Source: Scopulibacillus_A cellulosilyticus (GTDB lineage Bacteria > Bacillota > Bacilli > Bacillales > Sporolactobacillaceae). From it: a DNA stretch of 64,000 bases. The notes beneath the pieces are model-generated. The model was not told the DNA's origin. It saw nothing but the letters and a program-made list of their open reading frames with translations, and ran no database searches. Position 1 is the first letter of the stretch; every line of letters begins with the position of its first letter. The stretch covers positions 124,001 through 188,000 of the forward strand of contig NZ_JBHTCO010000020.1 in assembly GCF_042665295.1 (NCBI RefSeq), written 5' to 3'. Shown piece by piece: positions 49,684-59,505 of this stretch. The position numbers and the translations under genes are program-made.

Positions 49684-51395
49684 GGTTTCACTCCAATCAT
49701 CTCGTGATGTCCCTTTCCTGGTGCAATCATTGGGTAGACATTTTCACTTGCCTTAATCCGGCAATCAATTAATACTGGTTCTTTAACCATCATCGTTTCC
49801 CGGAGAACAGACTCTGCTTCCTGTTCATCTGTTACCCTAATACCCTTAATGCCGTAACTTTCAGCCAATTTAACAAAATCAGGCTGAACCGGAATTAGTG
49901 ACTGGGAATATCTCTCCTCGTAAAAGGTTTGCTGCCATTGCCTTACCATACCAAGCGCTTCGTTATTCAGGATAACAATTTTTATAGGAAGATTTAATTC
50001 CCTGACCACTGAGAGTTCCTGCAAAGTCATTTGAAATCCGCCGTCTCCCAGTATTGCAACAACATTTTCTTCAGGACAGGCTATTTGTGCACCGATAGCA
50101 GCAGGGAAACCAAATCCCATTGTTCCAAGCCCTCCGGAGGTTACCCAACGATTCGGCAGATTAAATTGGTAATATTGTGCCGCCCACATTTGATGTTGGC
50201 CAACATCTGTTGTGACAATGGCATTCCCGTTTGTACATTCATGAACAAGTTCAACCAATCTTTGCGGTAAAAGTTCTTGGTCTCCTTCGTGATACCAAAG
50301 CGGGTAATCATTTTTGTAACGATTTAAGCGGCTGCACCAGCTTTCAGTATTAGTATTAATGTCTTCTTCTTCTAAAAGCTTAACTAAAGCCTCTTTGGCA
50401 TCGGCAACAACCGGAATATGTGTATTGATATTTTTACCGATTTCAGCCGGATCAACATCAATATGTGCAACCTTTGCATTCGGCGCAAAATGTTTGAGAT
50501 TGCCTGTTAATCTATCATCGAAACGCGCGCCGATATTAATTAATAGATCCGTTTCATGCAATGCCATATTTGCAGCGTAAACACCGTGCATTCCGGCCAT
50601 GCCAAGGAATAATCGATGATCTGCAGGAAAATTTCCCAACCCGAGCAGCGTATTCGTAACCGGGATATTGTATCGTTCCGCAAATTCAGTCAGTTTTTCT
50701 GAAGCCTTGGCGTGCAAGACACCTGCCCCGGCTAAAATTACTGGTTTTTCAGCATGGGACAATGCTTCTGACAGTTTCTTAATTTGCAAATAATTCGGGG
50801 TTAGATTAGGCTGATAACCTGGTAAATGAATGTCAGGTTCAAAATCTACAACAGCCTTTCCCTCTGAAATATTTTTTGGAATGTCAATCAATACCGGCCC
50901 CGGACGTCCGGTTGTTGCAATATGAAAAGCTTCTTTAATAATTCTTGGCAAGTCTTTCATATCGTGAACCTGGACGTTATATTTTGTTATCGGCATTGTA
51001 ATCCCCATAACATCTGCTTCTTGAAAGGCATCGGTTCCGATGACGTTTTGCGAAACTTGCCCTGTAAATATAACAAGCGGTAAAGAGTCCATCATCGCAT
51101 CAGCGATTCCGGTAACTAAATTAGTCACGCCTGGACCGGATGTCGCAATGACAACGCCCGGTTTACCGGATACACGTGCATATCCTTCGGCCGCATGGAT
51201 CGCTCCTTGCTCATGACGAGTCAACACGTGGCTGATTGGATTTTTATAAAGTGCGTCATAGATAGGCAAGACCGCACCGCCGGGATATCCAAAAAGTATC
51301 TCTACACCTTCGTTTATGAGGGATTGTATTAAAATATCCGCTCCGCTCATTTCAGCTGGTGCAGCATTAACATCAACACTTGTTTTAACAGTCAC
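49680..51395 (-). CDS. ilvB: IlvB, acetolactate synthase large subunit
   Basis: 571 residues, ThDP- and FAD-dependent. It has the ThDP Glu region FGYPGGAVLPIYD, RHEQGAIHAAEGYAR, and the Mg-ThDP motif ILGDGGFQMTLQEL-ILNN. GTG start behind ATAGGAGGG. First gene after the T-box. Confidence 0.96.
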   Translation of the reverse strand: MTVKTSVDVNAAPAEMSGADILIQSLINEGVEILFGYPGGAVLPIYDALYKNPISHVLTRHEQGAIHAAEGYARVSGKPGVVIATSGPGVTNLVTGIADAMMDSLPLVIFTGQVSQNVIGTDAFQEADVMGITMPITKYNVQVHDMKDLPRIIKEAFHIATTGRPGPVLIDIPKNISEGKAVVDFEPDIHLPGYQPNLTPNYLQIKKLSEALSHAEKPVILAGAGVLHAKASEKLTEFAERYNIPVTNTLLGLGNFPADHRLFLGMAGMHGVYAANMALHETDLLINIGARFDDRLTGNLKHFAPNAKVAHIDVDPAEIGKNINTHIPVVADAKEALVKLLEEEDINTNTESWCSRLNRYKNDYPLWYHEGDQELLPQRLVELVHECTNGNAIVTTDVGQHQMWAAQYYQFNLPNRWVTSGGLGTMGFGFPAAIGAQIACPEENVVAILGDGGFQMTLQELSVVRELNLPIKIVILNNEALGMVRQWQQTFYEERYSQSLIPVQPDFVKLAESYGIKGIRVTDEQEAESVLRETMMVKEPVLIDCRIKASENVYPMIAPGKGHHEMIGVKP

Positions 51396-51474
51396 TTTTT
51401 AACCCTCCTATAAGAATTTTTAAAAGTTGCTTTACCCAATTACGACGTTTAGCTATTAAAGTCAGCCAATAATA

Positions 51475-51546
51475 AAAGAGTCCTCTCTCCCCTTGCACAC
51501 GACATACACCTGTATATGTGTGATGCATTGGGGTGAAAAGACTCTT
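51475..51546 (-). terminator. T-box terminator ahead of ilvB
   Basis: On the minus strand AAGAGTC...GACTCTT with an inner CCCC/GGGG arm and TTTATT after it. Confidence 0.8.
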
Positions 51547-51790
51547 ATTTCACGGTACCACCCAATTTCACGACGCCCTCACGAACGCCGCCTCAGCAAC
51601 AATCAAGTACTTGATTGTTGAGTTCTATTAACGAATATCATAGTGATACCCGGCTCAGCCTACTGGACTCGCGTTCAGCTGAACACTCAGAGGCGATGTC
51701 GCTATAAGAGACAATACCGGTTTCCACCAACCCGGCTCTCTGTGAATGTCTGACCTTATAACTTTTACCCCGTCATCGTTTTTAAAAGGA
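51547..51790 (-). promoter_or_regulatory. T-box riboswitch of ilvBHC-leuABCD
   Basis: The minus strand has the T-box itself, GGGTGGTACCGTG (51551-51563), the AGAGAGCCGGG and GGTGGAAACCGG parts of stem I, and a perfect 24-base hairpin CAACAATCAAGT/ACTTGATTGTTG (51597-51620). It lies between ilvD and ilvB. The likely specifier is CTC (Leu) in GCCTCTGAGTG, which would mean induction by leucine starvation; ATC (Ile) is nearby and cannot be excluded by eye. No other gene is seen between 51396 and 51829. Confidence 0.92.
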
Positions 51791-51829
51791 TATTCAAAAT
51801 TTTTGAACACGCATTTTAAGTTTTAAGTT

Positions 51830-53497
51830 TTAAATTTTCATAACGCCGCCTGTATTTGCTGATGTTACAAGCTTTGCATATCTGGCAAGGTAACCTTTCT
51901 TAATTTTAGGTTCCGGAGCTTGCCATTGTTGCTTCCTTTTTTCCATTTCTTCTTCAGTTTCAAGAATATTAATCGTCCGGTTTGTTAAATCGATAAAAAT
52001 TTGATCCCCGTTTTCGATTAAAGCAATCGGTCCGCCTTCAGCCGCTTCCGGAGAGATATGGCCGACAGCTATGCCTCTTGTTGCGCCTGAAAAACGTCCG
52101 TCTGTAATTAAAGCGACTTTAGTTCCTAAGCCTCTGCCCATGATTGATGATGTTGGAGCAAGCATTTCCGGCATTCCCGGACCGCCTTTTGGACCTTCGT
52201 AGCGAATAACAACAACATGCCCTTCGCGAACAGTGCCATCATCAATGCCTTGTTGGGCTTCATCCTGGGAATTAAAAACAATAGCTTCTCCCGTAAAGGT
52301 TTTTATTGATGGATCAACTGCCCCGACTTTGATAACAGCGCCATCCGGAGCAAGGTTGCCATATAAAATGGAAAGACCGCCGACTGGACTATACGGATTA
52401 TCTTTTTCTCTTATAACATCTTTATTAAGAATTTCCGCATCTTTGACATTTTCATAGATTGATTTGCCAGTAATCGTGATCCGGTCGCGGTGAATCGCGC
52501 CGTCTATTTTACAAAGTTCTTTAATAATAGCACTGACTCCGCCAGCTTCATGAACGTCTTGCATCGAATAATCTGAAGCCGGCATGATTTTCGCTAAGTA
52601 CGGTACACGCTTAGCCACTTCATTAATACGGTTAAGATCATAATCAACTTCCGCCTCATTAGCTAAAGCCAGCGTATGCAGAACCGTATTTGTTGATCCG
52701 CCCATAGCCATATCCAAAGCAAACGCATCATCGATCGCTTCTTCTGTAATAATATCGCGCGGTCTAATATCATTTTTAATTAAATCCATTAAGTGATATG
52801 CCGCATCGTAAATCAGTTTATGGCGTTCTTCAGATGTAGCAACAATTGTACCGTTACCCGGAAGAGCCATTCCGAGCATTTCCATTAATGAATTCATTGA
52901 ATTTGCTGTAAACATCCCTGAACAAGAGCCGCAAGTCGGACATGCCGTTGTTTCCAGTTCTAACAGCTCTTGCGTTGTCATCTTGCCTGATTTATGAGCA
53001 CCGACGCCTTCAAAAACTGAAGTTAGTGATAAATTTTGCCCTGTTTTTGAACGGCCGGCTTCCATTGGGCCTCCTGACACAAACACAGCAGGGACATTCG
53101 TTCTCGCCGCCGCCAATAGCATTCCCGGTGTAATCTTATCACAATTCGGAATATAGAAAACACCATCAAACCAATGGGCGTTAATAACTGTTTCCGCCGC
53201 ATCTGCAATGATTTCCCGGCTTGGAAGCGAATATCTCATGCCGATGTGGCCCATCGCTATACCGTCATCAACACCAATTGTATTAAACTCAAATGGTATT
53301 CCGCCCGCTTCCCTGATCGCATCTTTTACGACTTCGGCAAATTTATTCAAGTGCTTATGCCCCGGAATAATATCAACGTATGAATTACATACACCGATAA
53401 ACGGCTTTGCCAAATCTTCTGTTTTTACTCCTGCAGCATGCAGCAAGCTTCGATGCGGTGCGCGGTCAATACCTTTTTTTATCATGTCGCTACGCAT
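51830..53497 (-). CDS. ilvD: IlvD, dihydroxy-acid dehydratase
   Basis: 555 residues from ATG 53497, eight bases after GAGGTGGA; a GTG nine bases earlier is within the ribosome site. Fe-S cysteines in NCDKITPGM and CPTCGSCSGMFTANSMN. Catalyses the third common step for valine and isoleucine. It follows ilvE and ends just before the T-box. Confidence 0.95.
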   Translation of the reverse strand: MRSDMIKKGIDRAPHRSLLHAAGVKTEDLAKPFIGVCNSYVDIIPGHKHLNKFAEVVKDAIREAGGIPFEFNTIGVDDGIAMGHIGMRYSLPSREIIADAAETVINAHWFDGVFYIPNCDKITPGMLLAAARTNVPAVFVSGGPMEAGRSKTGQNLSLTSVFEGVGAHKSGKMTTQELLELETTACPTCGSCSGMFTANSMNSLMEMLGMALPGNGTIVATSEERHKLIYDAAYHLMDLIKNDIRPRDIITEEAIDDAFALDMAMGGSTNTVLHTLALANEAEVDYDLNRINEVAKRVPYLAKIMPASDYSMQDVHEAGGVSAIIKELCKIDGAIHRDRITITGKSIYENVKDAEILNKDVIREKDNPYSPVGGLSILYGNLAPDGAVIKVGAVDPSIKTFTGEAIVFNSQDEAQQGIDDGTVREGHVVVIRYEGPKGGPGMPEMLAPTSSIMGRGLGTKVALITDGRFSGATRGIAVGHISPEAAEGGPIALIENGDQIFIDLTNRTINILETEEEMEKRKQQWQAPEPKIKKGYLARYAKLVTSANTGGVMKI

Positions 53498-53523
53498 ACA
53501 ATCCACCTCTTTTGCAACGTCTA

Positions 53524-54426
53524 TTATCCTGCTTGAACACTATTTTGAGCGTAGACTTTTGTACCTTCTTTGGTGACAATGTCACGGAAATCTGTTAACA
53601 GCTGATTTGTAACCGGCCCGGGACGTCCATCATTGATTTGCCGGCCGTCTACCTTAACAACTGCAACGAGTTCAGCCGCCGTTCCAGTGAGAAAAACCTC
53701 ATCTGCAACGTAAACATCATGCCTTGTAAACACATCTTCACGAATGTCGTAACCTTTTTTAACAGCCAAATCTATAATAGCATTGCGGGTAATACCTTCT
53801 AAGGCGCCAATGTAGCTTGGCGGTGTTTTGATAACGCCGTTTTTCACGATAAAAATGTTGTCGGCTGATCCCTCAGCGATATAGCCTTCATCGTTCATAA
53901 TCAGCGCTTCACTGACACCCGCTATGTGCGATTCAATTTTAACTAATATATTATTCAGATAATTTAGAGACTTCACTTTAGGACTCAAAACATCCGAGCG
54001 ATTTCGACGAGTTGGAACAGTAACTACGTCAATACCAGTTTCATAGAGTTCTTTCGGGAATATAGCAAGTGCTTCAGCAATAACAATAATTGAAGGAGCC
54101 TTACAATTATATGGGTCCAGCCCTAAGTCGCCGACACCTCTCGAAACGACAACTCGAATATATGCATTTTGAAAATTATTCTTCTTTAAAGTTTGAATAA
54201 TTATATCAGAAAATTCTTCTTTTGTATAAGGTATATTTAGCATAATCGAATGTGCGGATTCATAAAGCCGTGCGATATGTTCATCGAAACGGAATATATT
54301 ACCCTCATACATCCGAATACCTTCAAATACACCATCCCCATATAAAAAGCCATGATCAAAGACTGAGACGACAGCCTCTTCTTTTCTCACGAATTTCCCA
54401 TTGAGAAAGATCCACTGTTCACTCAT
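53524..54426 (-). CDS. ilvE: IlvE, branched-chain aminotransferase
   Basis: 300 residues from ATG 54426 (GAGGGGAG upstream). PLP fold type IV, with the PLP lysine in VKSLNYLNNIL and the EGSADNIFIVK segment. Last step of branched-chain synthesis. First gene of ilvE-ilvD, with its own promoter. Confidence 0.92.
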   Translation of the reverse strand: MSEQWIFLNGKFVRKEEAVVSVFDHGFLYGDGVFEGIRMYEGNIFRFDEHIARLYESAHSIMLNIPYTKEEFSDIIIQTLKKNNFQNAYIRVVVSRGVGDLGLDPYNCKAPSIIVIAEALAIFPKELYETGIDVVTVPTRRNRSDVLSPKVKSLNYLNNILVKIESHIAGVSEALIMNDEGYIAEGSADNIFIVKNGVIKTPPSYIGALEGITRNAIIDLAVKKGYDIREDVFTRHDVYVADEVFLTGTAAELVAVVKVDGRQINDGRPGPVTNQLLTDFRDIVTKEGTKVYAQNSVQAG

Positions 54427-54478
54427 TGCTATTACTCCCCTCACAGTACGTCAATAACTTGTTGTGTTTGGTTGATTG

Positions 54479-54513
54479 TTGACCATCTTACGCCTTTTCG
54501 CCTAAGTGGTCAA
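54479..54513 (-). promoter_or_regulatory. ilvE promoter within a 35-base inverted repeat
   Basis: On the minus strand TTGACC (-35), 17 bases, TAAGAT (-10), about 60 bases ahead of ilvE. The whole promoter lies in an imperfect palindrome: TTGACCA...TGGTCAA at the ends with CTTA/TAAG and GCC steps inside. This could be the operator of an unidentified repressor. Confidence 0.6.
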
Positions 54514-54693
54514 TACCTATTTTTAATTTTTTTGACTCTTTCGATTAGTGCGCATTCAATGTAATCGCTTCCAAACGTGTCATTGCTTCATTTCTATAAA
54601 AATTCCGAGTTAATTGTAAATTTTTTTAAATCGCTTTCATTTTTCTGTTATTTATTTCTAAATGAATTTTTCGTTTTTTTTCGTAAAATTATC

Positions 54694-54722
54694 TTGTGCA
54701 ACATTAAAATCACCGATATAAT
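54694..54722 (+). promoter_or_regulatory. hom-thrCB promoter
   Basis: TTGTGC, 17 bases, TATAAT. About 50 bases before the hom start; no leader attenuator seen. Confidence 0.6.
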
Positions 54723-54773
54723 GTCCACTAACGGTAAACATTTGTCTCTTTTATAAAAACAGGAGTGATAACA

Positions 54774-56066
54774 ATGGATCATGTATCAGTAGGATTATTA
54801 GGTTTTGGTACTGTCGGCACAGGTGTTGTTCATTTGCTCTCAGATGATCAGGAACAGCTGCAACAACGTACAGGCTGTCCAATCCAAATTGAAAAAATAC
54901 TTGTTCGCGACAAAGACAAGGCAAGAAAAATTAAACTCGATGATCATCGCTTGACTGAAAACGTTAGTGATATTATAGATAACCCGAATATTGACGTAGT
55001 TATTGAGGTCATGGGCGGTATTGATGAAGCGCGGCACTATATTTTGCAAGCCCTACGAAACAAAAAGCACGTCATTACAGCAAATAAAGATCTTATGGCT
55101 TTGCATGGCAGCGAACTTCTGGAAGCTGCCGCGGATAATCATTGCGACTTATATTATGAAGCAAGCGTCGGCGGAGGCATTCCAATTATCCGCAGTTTAA
55201 GAGACGGCCTGGCCGCAGACCGCATTCAAAAGATGATTGGCATTGTCAATGGAACAACAAATTATATATTAAGTAAAATGAGCCGTCAGCCGGTGTCGTA
55301 TCAAGAAATGCTTCAAGAAGCACAAGCGCTTGGTTTTGCGGAAGCAGATCCTACATCAGACGTTGAAGGACTTGACGCAGCCAGGAAAATGGTCATTTTA
55401 AGCCATCTCGCTTATTCCATTCCGGCAAGCCTTGAAGATGTAACGATTGAAGGTATTACCCGCGTGGAACAAGAAGATATTACTTATAGTAAGAAGCTTG
55501 GCTATACGATTAAATTAATTGGAATTGCTGAATACGAAAATGAGTTAATTGACATTAGCGTACAGCCGACACTATTGCCGGCCCATCATCCGTTAGCATC
55601 TGTAGATAACGAGTACAACGCTGTTTATGTATATGGAGAATCTTGCGGGGAAACGATGTTTTACGGGCCAGGAGCGGGTGAACTGCCGACTGCTACTGCC
55701 GTCGTATCAGATCTTATCACCGTTGTAAAAAATCTGAGCCTTGGTATTACCGGCCACCATATTTTTCTGCCGAAACTCAAAAAACAATGTAAACCGGCAG
55801 AAGCTATTTCAAGCCAGTACTTCTTGAGAATGCATGTTTTAGATAAGCCAGGCGCTTTTTCCAAAGTCAGTCATCTATTTAAAGAACAAGGCATCAGCTT
55901 GGAAAAATTAATACAAGAACCATTAATTGGAGATGAAAAAGCTGAAGTAGCTATTATTACACATGAAACGAATAAACGGACTTTCGAAAACACTTATCAT
56001 CTTTTAAAAGATCTTGATGTTGTGAGCGATGTAAAAAGCTATTATCGTGTTGAGGGGATGAATTAA
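54774..56066 (+). CDS. hom: Homoserine dehydrogenase
   Basis: 430 residues from ATG 54774, eight bases after AGGAG; a GTG at 54765 overlaps that site. NAD(P)-binding LLGFGTVGTGV, catalytic region GIVNGTTNYILS, FAEADPTSDVEGLDA, and a C-terminal ACT domain (about 350-430) for threonine feedback. Opens hom-thrC-thrB. Confidence 0.95.
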   Translation: MDHVSVGLLGFGTVGTGVVHLLSDDQEQLQQRTGCPIQIEKILVRDKDKARKIKLDDHRLTENVSDIIDNPNIDVVIEVMGGIDEARHYILQALRNKKHVITANKDLMALHGSELLEAAADNHCDLYYEASVGGGIPIIRSLRDGLAADRIQKMIGIVNGTTNYILSKMSRQPVSYQEMLQEAQALGFAEADPTSDVEGLDAARKMVILSHLAYSIPASLEDVTIEGITRVEQEDITYSKKLGYTIKLIGIAEYENELIDISVQPTLLPAHHPLASVDNEYNAVYVYGESCGETMFYGPGAGELPTATAVVSDLITVVKNLSLGITGHHIFLPKLKKQCKPAEAISSQYFLRMHVLDKPGAFSKVSHLFKEQGISLEKLIQEPLIGDEKAEVAIITHETNKRTFENTYHLLKDLDVVSDVKSYYRVEGMN

Positions 56067-57128
56067 ATGTTGTGGCAAGGACTAATTTCAAATTATCAAA
56101 ATTATTTACCAGTTAATGAAAAAACACCAAGGTTAACTTTAATGGAAGGCAATACACCTCTCATTCCTTTGGAAAAGCTGTCTGATCAATGGGGCGCAGA
56201 AATACATGTCAAATATGAAGGATTAAATCCAACCGGCAGCTTTAAAGACCGCGGTATGGTTTTAGCTGTTGCTAAGGCAAAAGAATCTGGTAGCCAAGGT
56301 GTCATTTGCGCTTCTACCGGAAATACGGCTGCATCTGCCGCCGCCTACAGCGCCCGGGCAAATCTCGATTGCCTTATTGTTATTCCCAAAGGGAAAATCG
56401 CTCTTGGCAAGCTTGCTCAAGCAGTCATGTACGGCGCAAAAATTTACGAAATTGACGGTAATTTTGATGACGCACTTAAAATGGTCAGATATACTGCAAA
56501 GCATTCTTCTTATACTTTAGTTAACTCTGTAAACCCATATCGTCTTGAAGGACAAAAAACAGCTGCTTTTGAAGTATGTGAACAGTTAGGCGGCGCACCT
56601 GACATTTTAGCAATCCCTGTTGGTAATGCAGGTAATATTTCGGCTTATTGGAAAGGGTTCAAAGAGCTACACGCGCGAAATAAAACTTCCCTGCCGCAAA
56701 TGCGCGGGTTCGAAGCTGAAGGTTCTGCGGCAATCGTTAAAAATAAAATCATTGAACAGCCTGAGACGATTGCTACAGCTATAAGAATCGGAAATCCAGC
56801 CAGCTGGGAACTTGCTGTAGAAGCTGAAAAAGATTCTAAGGGAAAAATTGACAGCGTTACTGATGAAGAAATTTTAGCGGCCTATAAAACTTTGGCAAAG
56901 GAAGAAGGTGTATTTGCCGAACCTGCTTCTTGTGCTTCGCTCGCAGGGATTAAAAAGCAACTTAAAACCGGAGAAATCAAAAAGGGAGCAAAAATTGTTG
57001 CTGTATTAACCGGAAACGGACTCAAGGATCCAACAACAGCTATGGATACTTTAAATGTTCAGCCCGTCCTTTTAAAAGCTGAAGAAAATCAATTGCTTGA
57101 TGCCCTTGGAGAGGGTGTTTCAAAATGA
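56067..57128 (+). CDS. thrC: Threonine synthase
   Basis: 353 residues, PLP fold type II. The PLP lysine is in NPTGSFKDRGM (about 58) and the phosphate loop is PVGNAGNISAYW. Starts directly after hom and overlaps thrB by 4 bases. Confidence 0.95.
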   Translation: MLWQGLISNYQNYLPVNEKTPRLTLMEGNTPLIPLEKLSDQWGAEIHVKYEGLNPTGSFKDRGMVLAVAKAKESGSQGVICASTGNTAASAAAYSARANLDCLIVIPKGKIALGKLAQAVMYGAKIYEIDGNFDDALKMVRYTAKHSSYTLVNSVNPYRLEGQKTAAFEVCEQLGGAPDILAIPVGNAGNISAYWKGFKELHARNKTSLPQMRGFEAEGSAAIVKNKIIEQPETIATAIRIGNPASWELAVEAEKDSKGKIDSVTDEEILAAYKTLAKEEGVFAEPASCASLAGIKKQLKTGEIKKGAKIVAVLTGNGLKDPTTAMDTLNVQPVLLKAEENQLLDALGEGVSK

Positions 57129-58036
57129 ATCAACCCGCTTTCAAAGTAAAGGTTCCCGCAAGCACTTCTAATCTTGGTCCAGGATTTGATTCTATCGGTC
57201 TTGCGGTTAACCGTTACCTTTATCTTAATGTTGAAGCCGCGAATAGCTGGCAAATTGTTTTTGACACAGGATCGGATGATTTACCTGAAGTAAAAGAAAA
57301 TATTATTTATCAAGCCGCTCAAATGGTCGGCGAAAAATACAATCAAACGCTCCCGCCATTATCAATAAAGATGCATAGTGAAATTCCGCTTGCCAGGGGG
57401 CTTGGCAGCAGTGCAGCAGCGATTGTTGCAGGTATAGAAATTGCCGACACTGTACTTAAGCTTCAATTATCATGCCGGGAAAAAGCACATTTAGCCAGTT
57501 GCATTGAAGGCCATCCCGATAATGCAACGGCTTCCGTTTACGGCGGATTAACTGTCTCAGTCCATACTGACGAAGAAACCGAAACCGTCGTATTACCTGC
57601 CCCGAATATTGATTTAATTGCTATGATTCCGGCTGTTGAGCTTAAAACTAAGGATTCACGCAACGTTTTACCGCAAACTTTGCCGTATAGTAAATCTATC
57701 AAAGGAAGCGCTGTTGGCAATGTCCTTGTGGCTGCAATTTTACAAGATAATTGGGAATTAGCCGGAAAAATGATGGATCAAGATATTTTTCACCAGCCTT
57801 ATCGTGAACCGCTTGTACCTGATCTCCCTAAAATCGCCGCTTTTGGCCGTGATTTTGGTGTGCTCGGTACATCTTTAAGCGGTGCCGGTCCGACGATTAA
57901 TTGCTTCATACCTAAAGGCAAAGGCGAACATATCGCATCCCTGATGTCAGCAGCCTTTCCTGATTATCAATGTGATATATTATCCCCAGTATCTCATGGA
58001 GCCCGCAAATTAGTAAAAGAAGAAAAAATCTTTTAA
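57125..58036 (+). CDS. thrB: Homoserine kinase
   Basis: 303 residues, GHMP kinase. PASTSNLGPGFDS near the start, ATP loop PLARGLGSSAAAIVAG (about 90), and GTSLSGAGPTINCF near the end. Makes the phosphohomoserine used by ThrC. Confidence 0.95.
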   Translation: MNQPAFKVKVPASTSNLGPGFDSIGLAVNRYLYLNVEAANSWQIVFDTGSDDLPEVKENIIYQAAQMVGEKYNQTLPPLSIKMHSEIPLARGLGSSAAAIVAGIEIADTVLKLQLSCREKAHLASCIEGHPDNATASVYGGLTVSVHTDEETETVVLPAPNIDLIAMIPAVELKTKDSRNVLPQTLPYSKSIKGSAVGNVLVAAILQDNWELAGKMMDQDIFHQPYREPLVPDLPKIAAFGRDFGVLGTSLSGAGPTINCFIPKGKGEHIASLMSAAFPDYQCDILSPVSHGARKLVKEEKIF

Positions 58037-58080
58037 AGAGACTGCACCTTTTAATCACAAAATGATATAATGCTTTATAC

Positions 58081-58107
58081 AAAAACTCGCCTTGTCGGCG
58101 AGTTTTT
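58081..58107 (+). terminator. Terminator of hom-thrCB
   Basis: AAACTCGCC-TTGTC-GGCGAGTTTTT. Confidence 0.9.
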
Positions 58108-58170
58108 AAAATTGAACTTTATTTTTCTTATCTTAAATAAAAAACACACCTATATAAGGCGGGTGATTGT

Positions 58171-59139
58171 TTGAAAGCCATTTTATTAGGGATCTTAGCC
58201 TCATTTTTCTTTGCCTTTACCTTTGTTTTGAACCGGTCAATGGATCTTTCGGGCGGGAGTTGGCTTTGGAGTTCTTCTTTAAGGTTTATTTTCATGTTGC
58301 CGTTTTTATTTGTGATTGTGCTTATTCGCGGACATTTAAAACCGTTGTTTAAAGCATTGATCGCCCAGCCTTGGGTTTGGGTAAAATGGAGCTTTGTCGG
58401 TTTTGTGCTTTTTTATGGACCGCTGACATTTGCATCAGCTTACGGACCAAGCTGGTTAATTGCCGGGACTTGGCAGTTAACCATTATTGCCGGTGTTTTG
58501 CTGAGTCCGCTTTTTTATGAAACGAAGCTGACAACGGAGGGCCCGGTAAAAGTCCGGCAGCGTATCTCATTAATGTCCCTATGTACTTCCTTAATTATTA
58601 TTATCGGCGTTATCTTTATGCAGGCAGCTCATATTGAAAAGGTTTCAATTAAATTAATTTTAATCGGGTCTTTACCGGTAGTGCTTGCAGCCTTCTGTTA
58701 TCCATTAGGGAATCGAAAAATGATGGCTGAATTCAGTGAACGTGTGGACACCTTTCAACGAGTTCTAGGTATGACAATTGCCAGCATGCCTTTTTGGATT
58801 ATCTTAGCGGTTATTGGCTGGATTAAAGACGGTCCGCCAAGTACGGGACAACTCACTCAATCATTTATTGTGGCTGTAACTTCAGGAATTATCGCTACCG
58901 TATTATTTTTCTTTGCCACTGATATGGTTAATAATCAGCCGCAAAAACTTGCTGCTGTGGAAGCCACACAATCTGGTGAAGTTATTTTTTCATTGCTGGG
59001 GGAAGTTTTTATCTTAAATGGAAATATGCCGTCTTTTTGGTCTTTTATTGGTTTATTTTTTATTATCACCGGCATGATTATACACAGCTTTATGTCAAAT
59101 AAGGAAAAACATGTACATAAGGCACATAAAGCATCGTGA
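58171..59139 (+). CDS. DMT-superfamily efflux protein (EmrE-like family)
   Basis: 322 residues, about 10 membrane segments, TTG start behind AGGCGGGTG. It belongs to the long multidrug-resistance efflux branch of the drug/metabolite transporters (FAFTFVLNRSMDLSGGSWLWSS, then GPLTFASAYGPSWLIAGTW, VEATQSGEVIFSLLGE in the second half). The substrate is unknown; the C-terminus is basic and cytoplasmic. Stands alone. Confidence 0.75.
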   Translation: MKAILLGILASFFFAFTFVLNRSMDLSGGSWLWSSSLRFIFMLPFLFVIVLIRGHLKPLFKALIAQPWVWVKWSFVGFVLFYGPLTFASAYGPSWLIAGTWQLTIIAGVLLSPLFYETKLTTEGPVKVRQRISLMSLCTSLIIIIGVIFMQAAHIEKVSIKLILIGSLPVVLAAFCYPLGNRKMMAEFSERVDTFQRVLGMTIASMPFWIILAVIGWIKDGPPSTGQLTQSFIVAVTSGIIATVLFFFATDMVNNQPQKLAAVEATQSGEVIFSLLGEVFILNGNMPSFWSFIGLFFIITGMIIHSFMSNKEKHVHKAHKAS

Positions 59140-59285
59140 ACTTTTTCGCTGTTTAATCCGCCATTACCTTGCTAACTTTACCAGATCTCGCGTATCTTTG
59201 TTTCTATATATGCTTTCTGAATAAAAAATATTGTTGCATGGACCCTTTTTTTCGGGAAAAACTAATAGAAAAAGGGGGTAAAAAA

Positions 59286-59393
59286 GTGAAACAACAAAAT
59301 GTTCAAGGAAGATACATTAAGTATGTTTGGGTAGTTATAGTTATTGCCGCCCTCCTATATGGGGTATGTTATGTATGGATCAGGATGCGATAA
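59286..59393 (+). CDS. Small single-pass membrane peptide (35 aa)
   Basis: 35 residues starting GTG, behind AAAAGGGGG. Basic N-terminus (KQQNVQGRYIKY), one hydrophobic helix (VWVVIVIAALLYGVCYVWI) and an R-M-R end: a positive-flanked membrane miniprotein. Function unknown. The longer frame starting at 59169 has no ribosome site. Confidence 0.5.
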   Translation: MKQQNVQGRYIKYVWVVIVIAALLYGVCYVWIRMR

Positions 59394-59505
59394 AGTGAAT
59401 TCTGTCTAAACTTCAGCGCTTGAAACTTAAGCTTTGAGACGGCAGCTTTAAGCACAATGCAATTTGGTTAGATTATAGAAAATGACCCAAATTATGGGGC
59501 ATTTT

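Noticed and set aside
59169..59285. Longer start for the small membrane peptide
   Set aside because: No ribosome site near 59169; the GGGGG site is just ahead of 59286.
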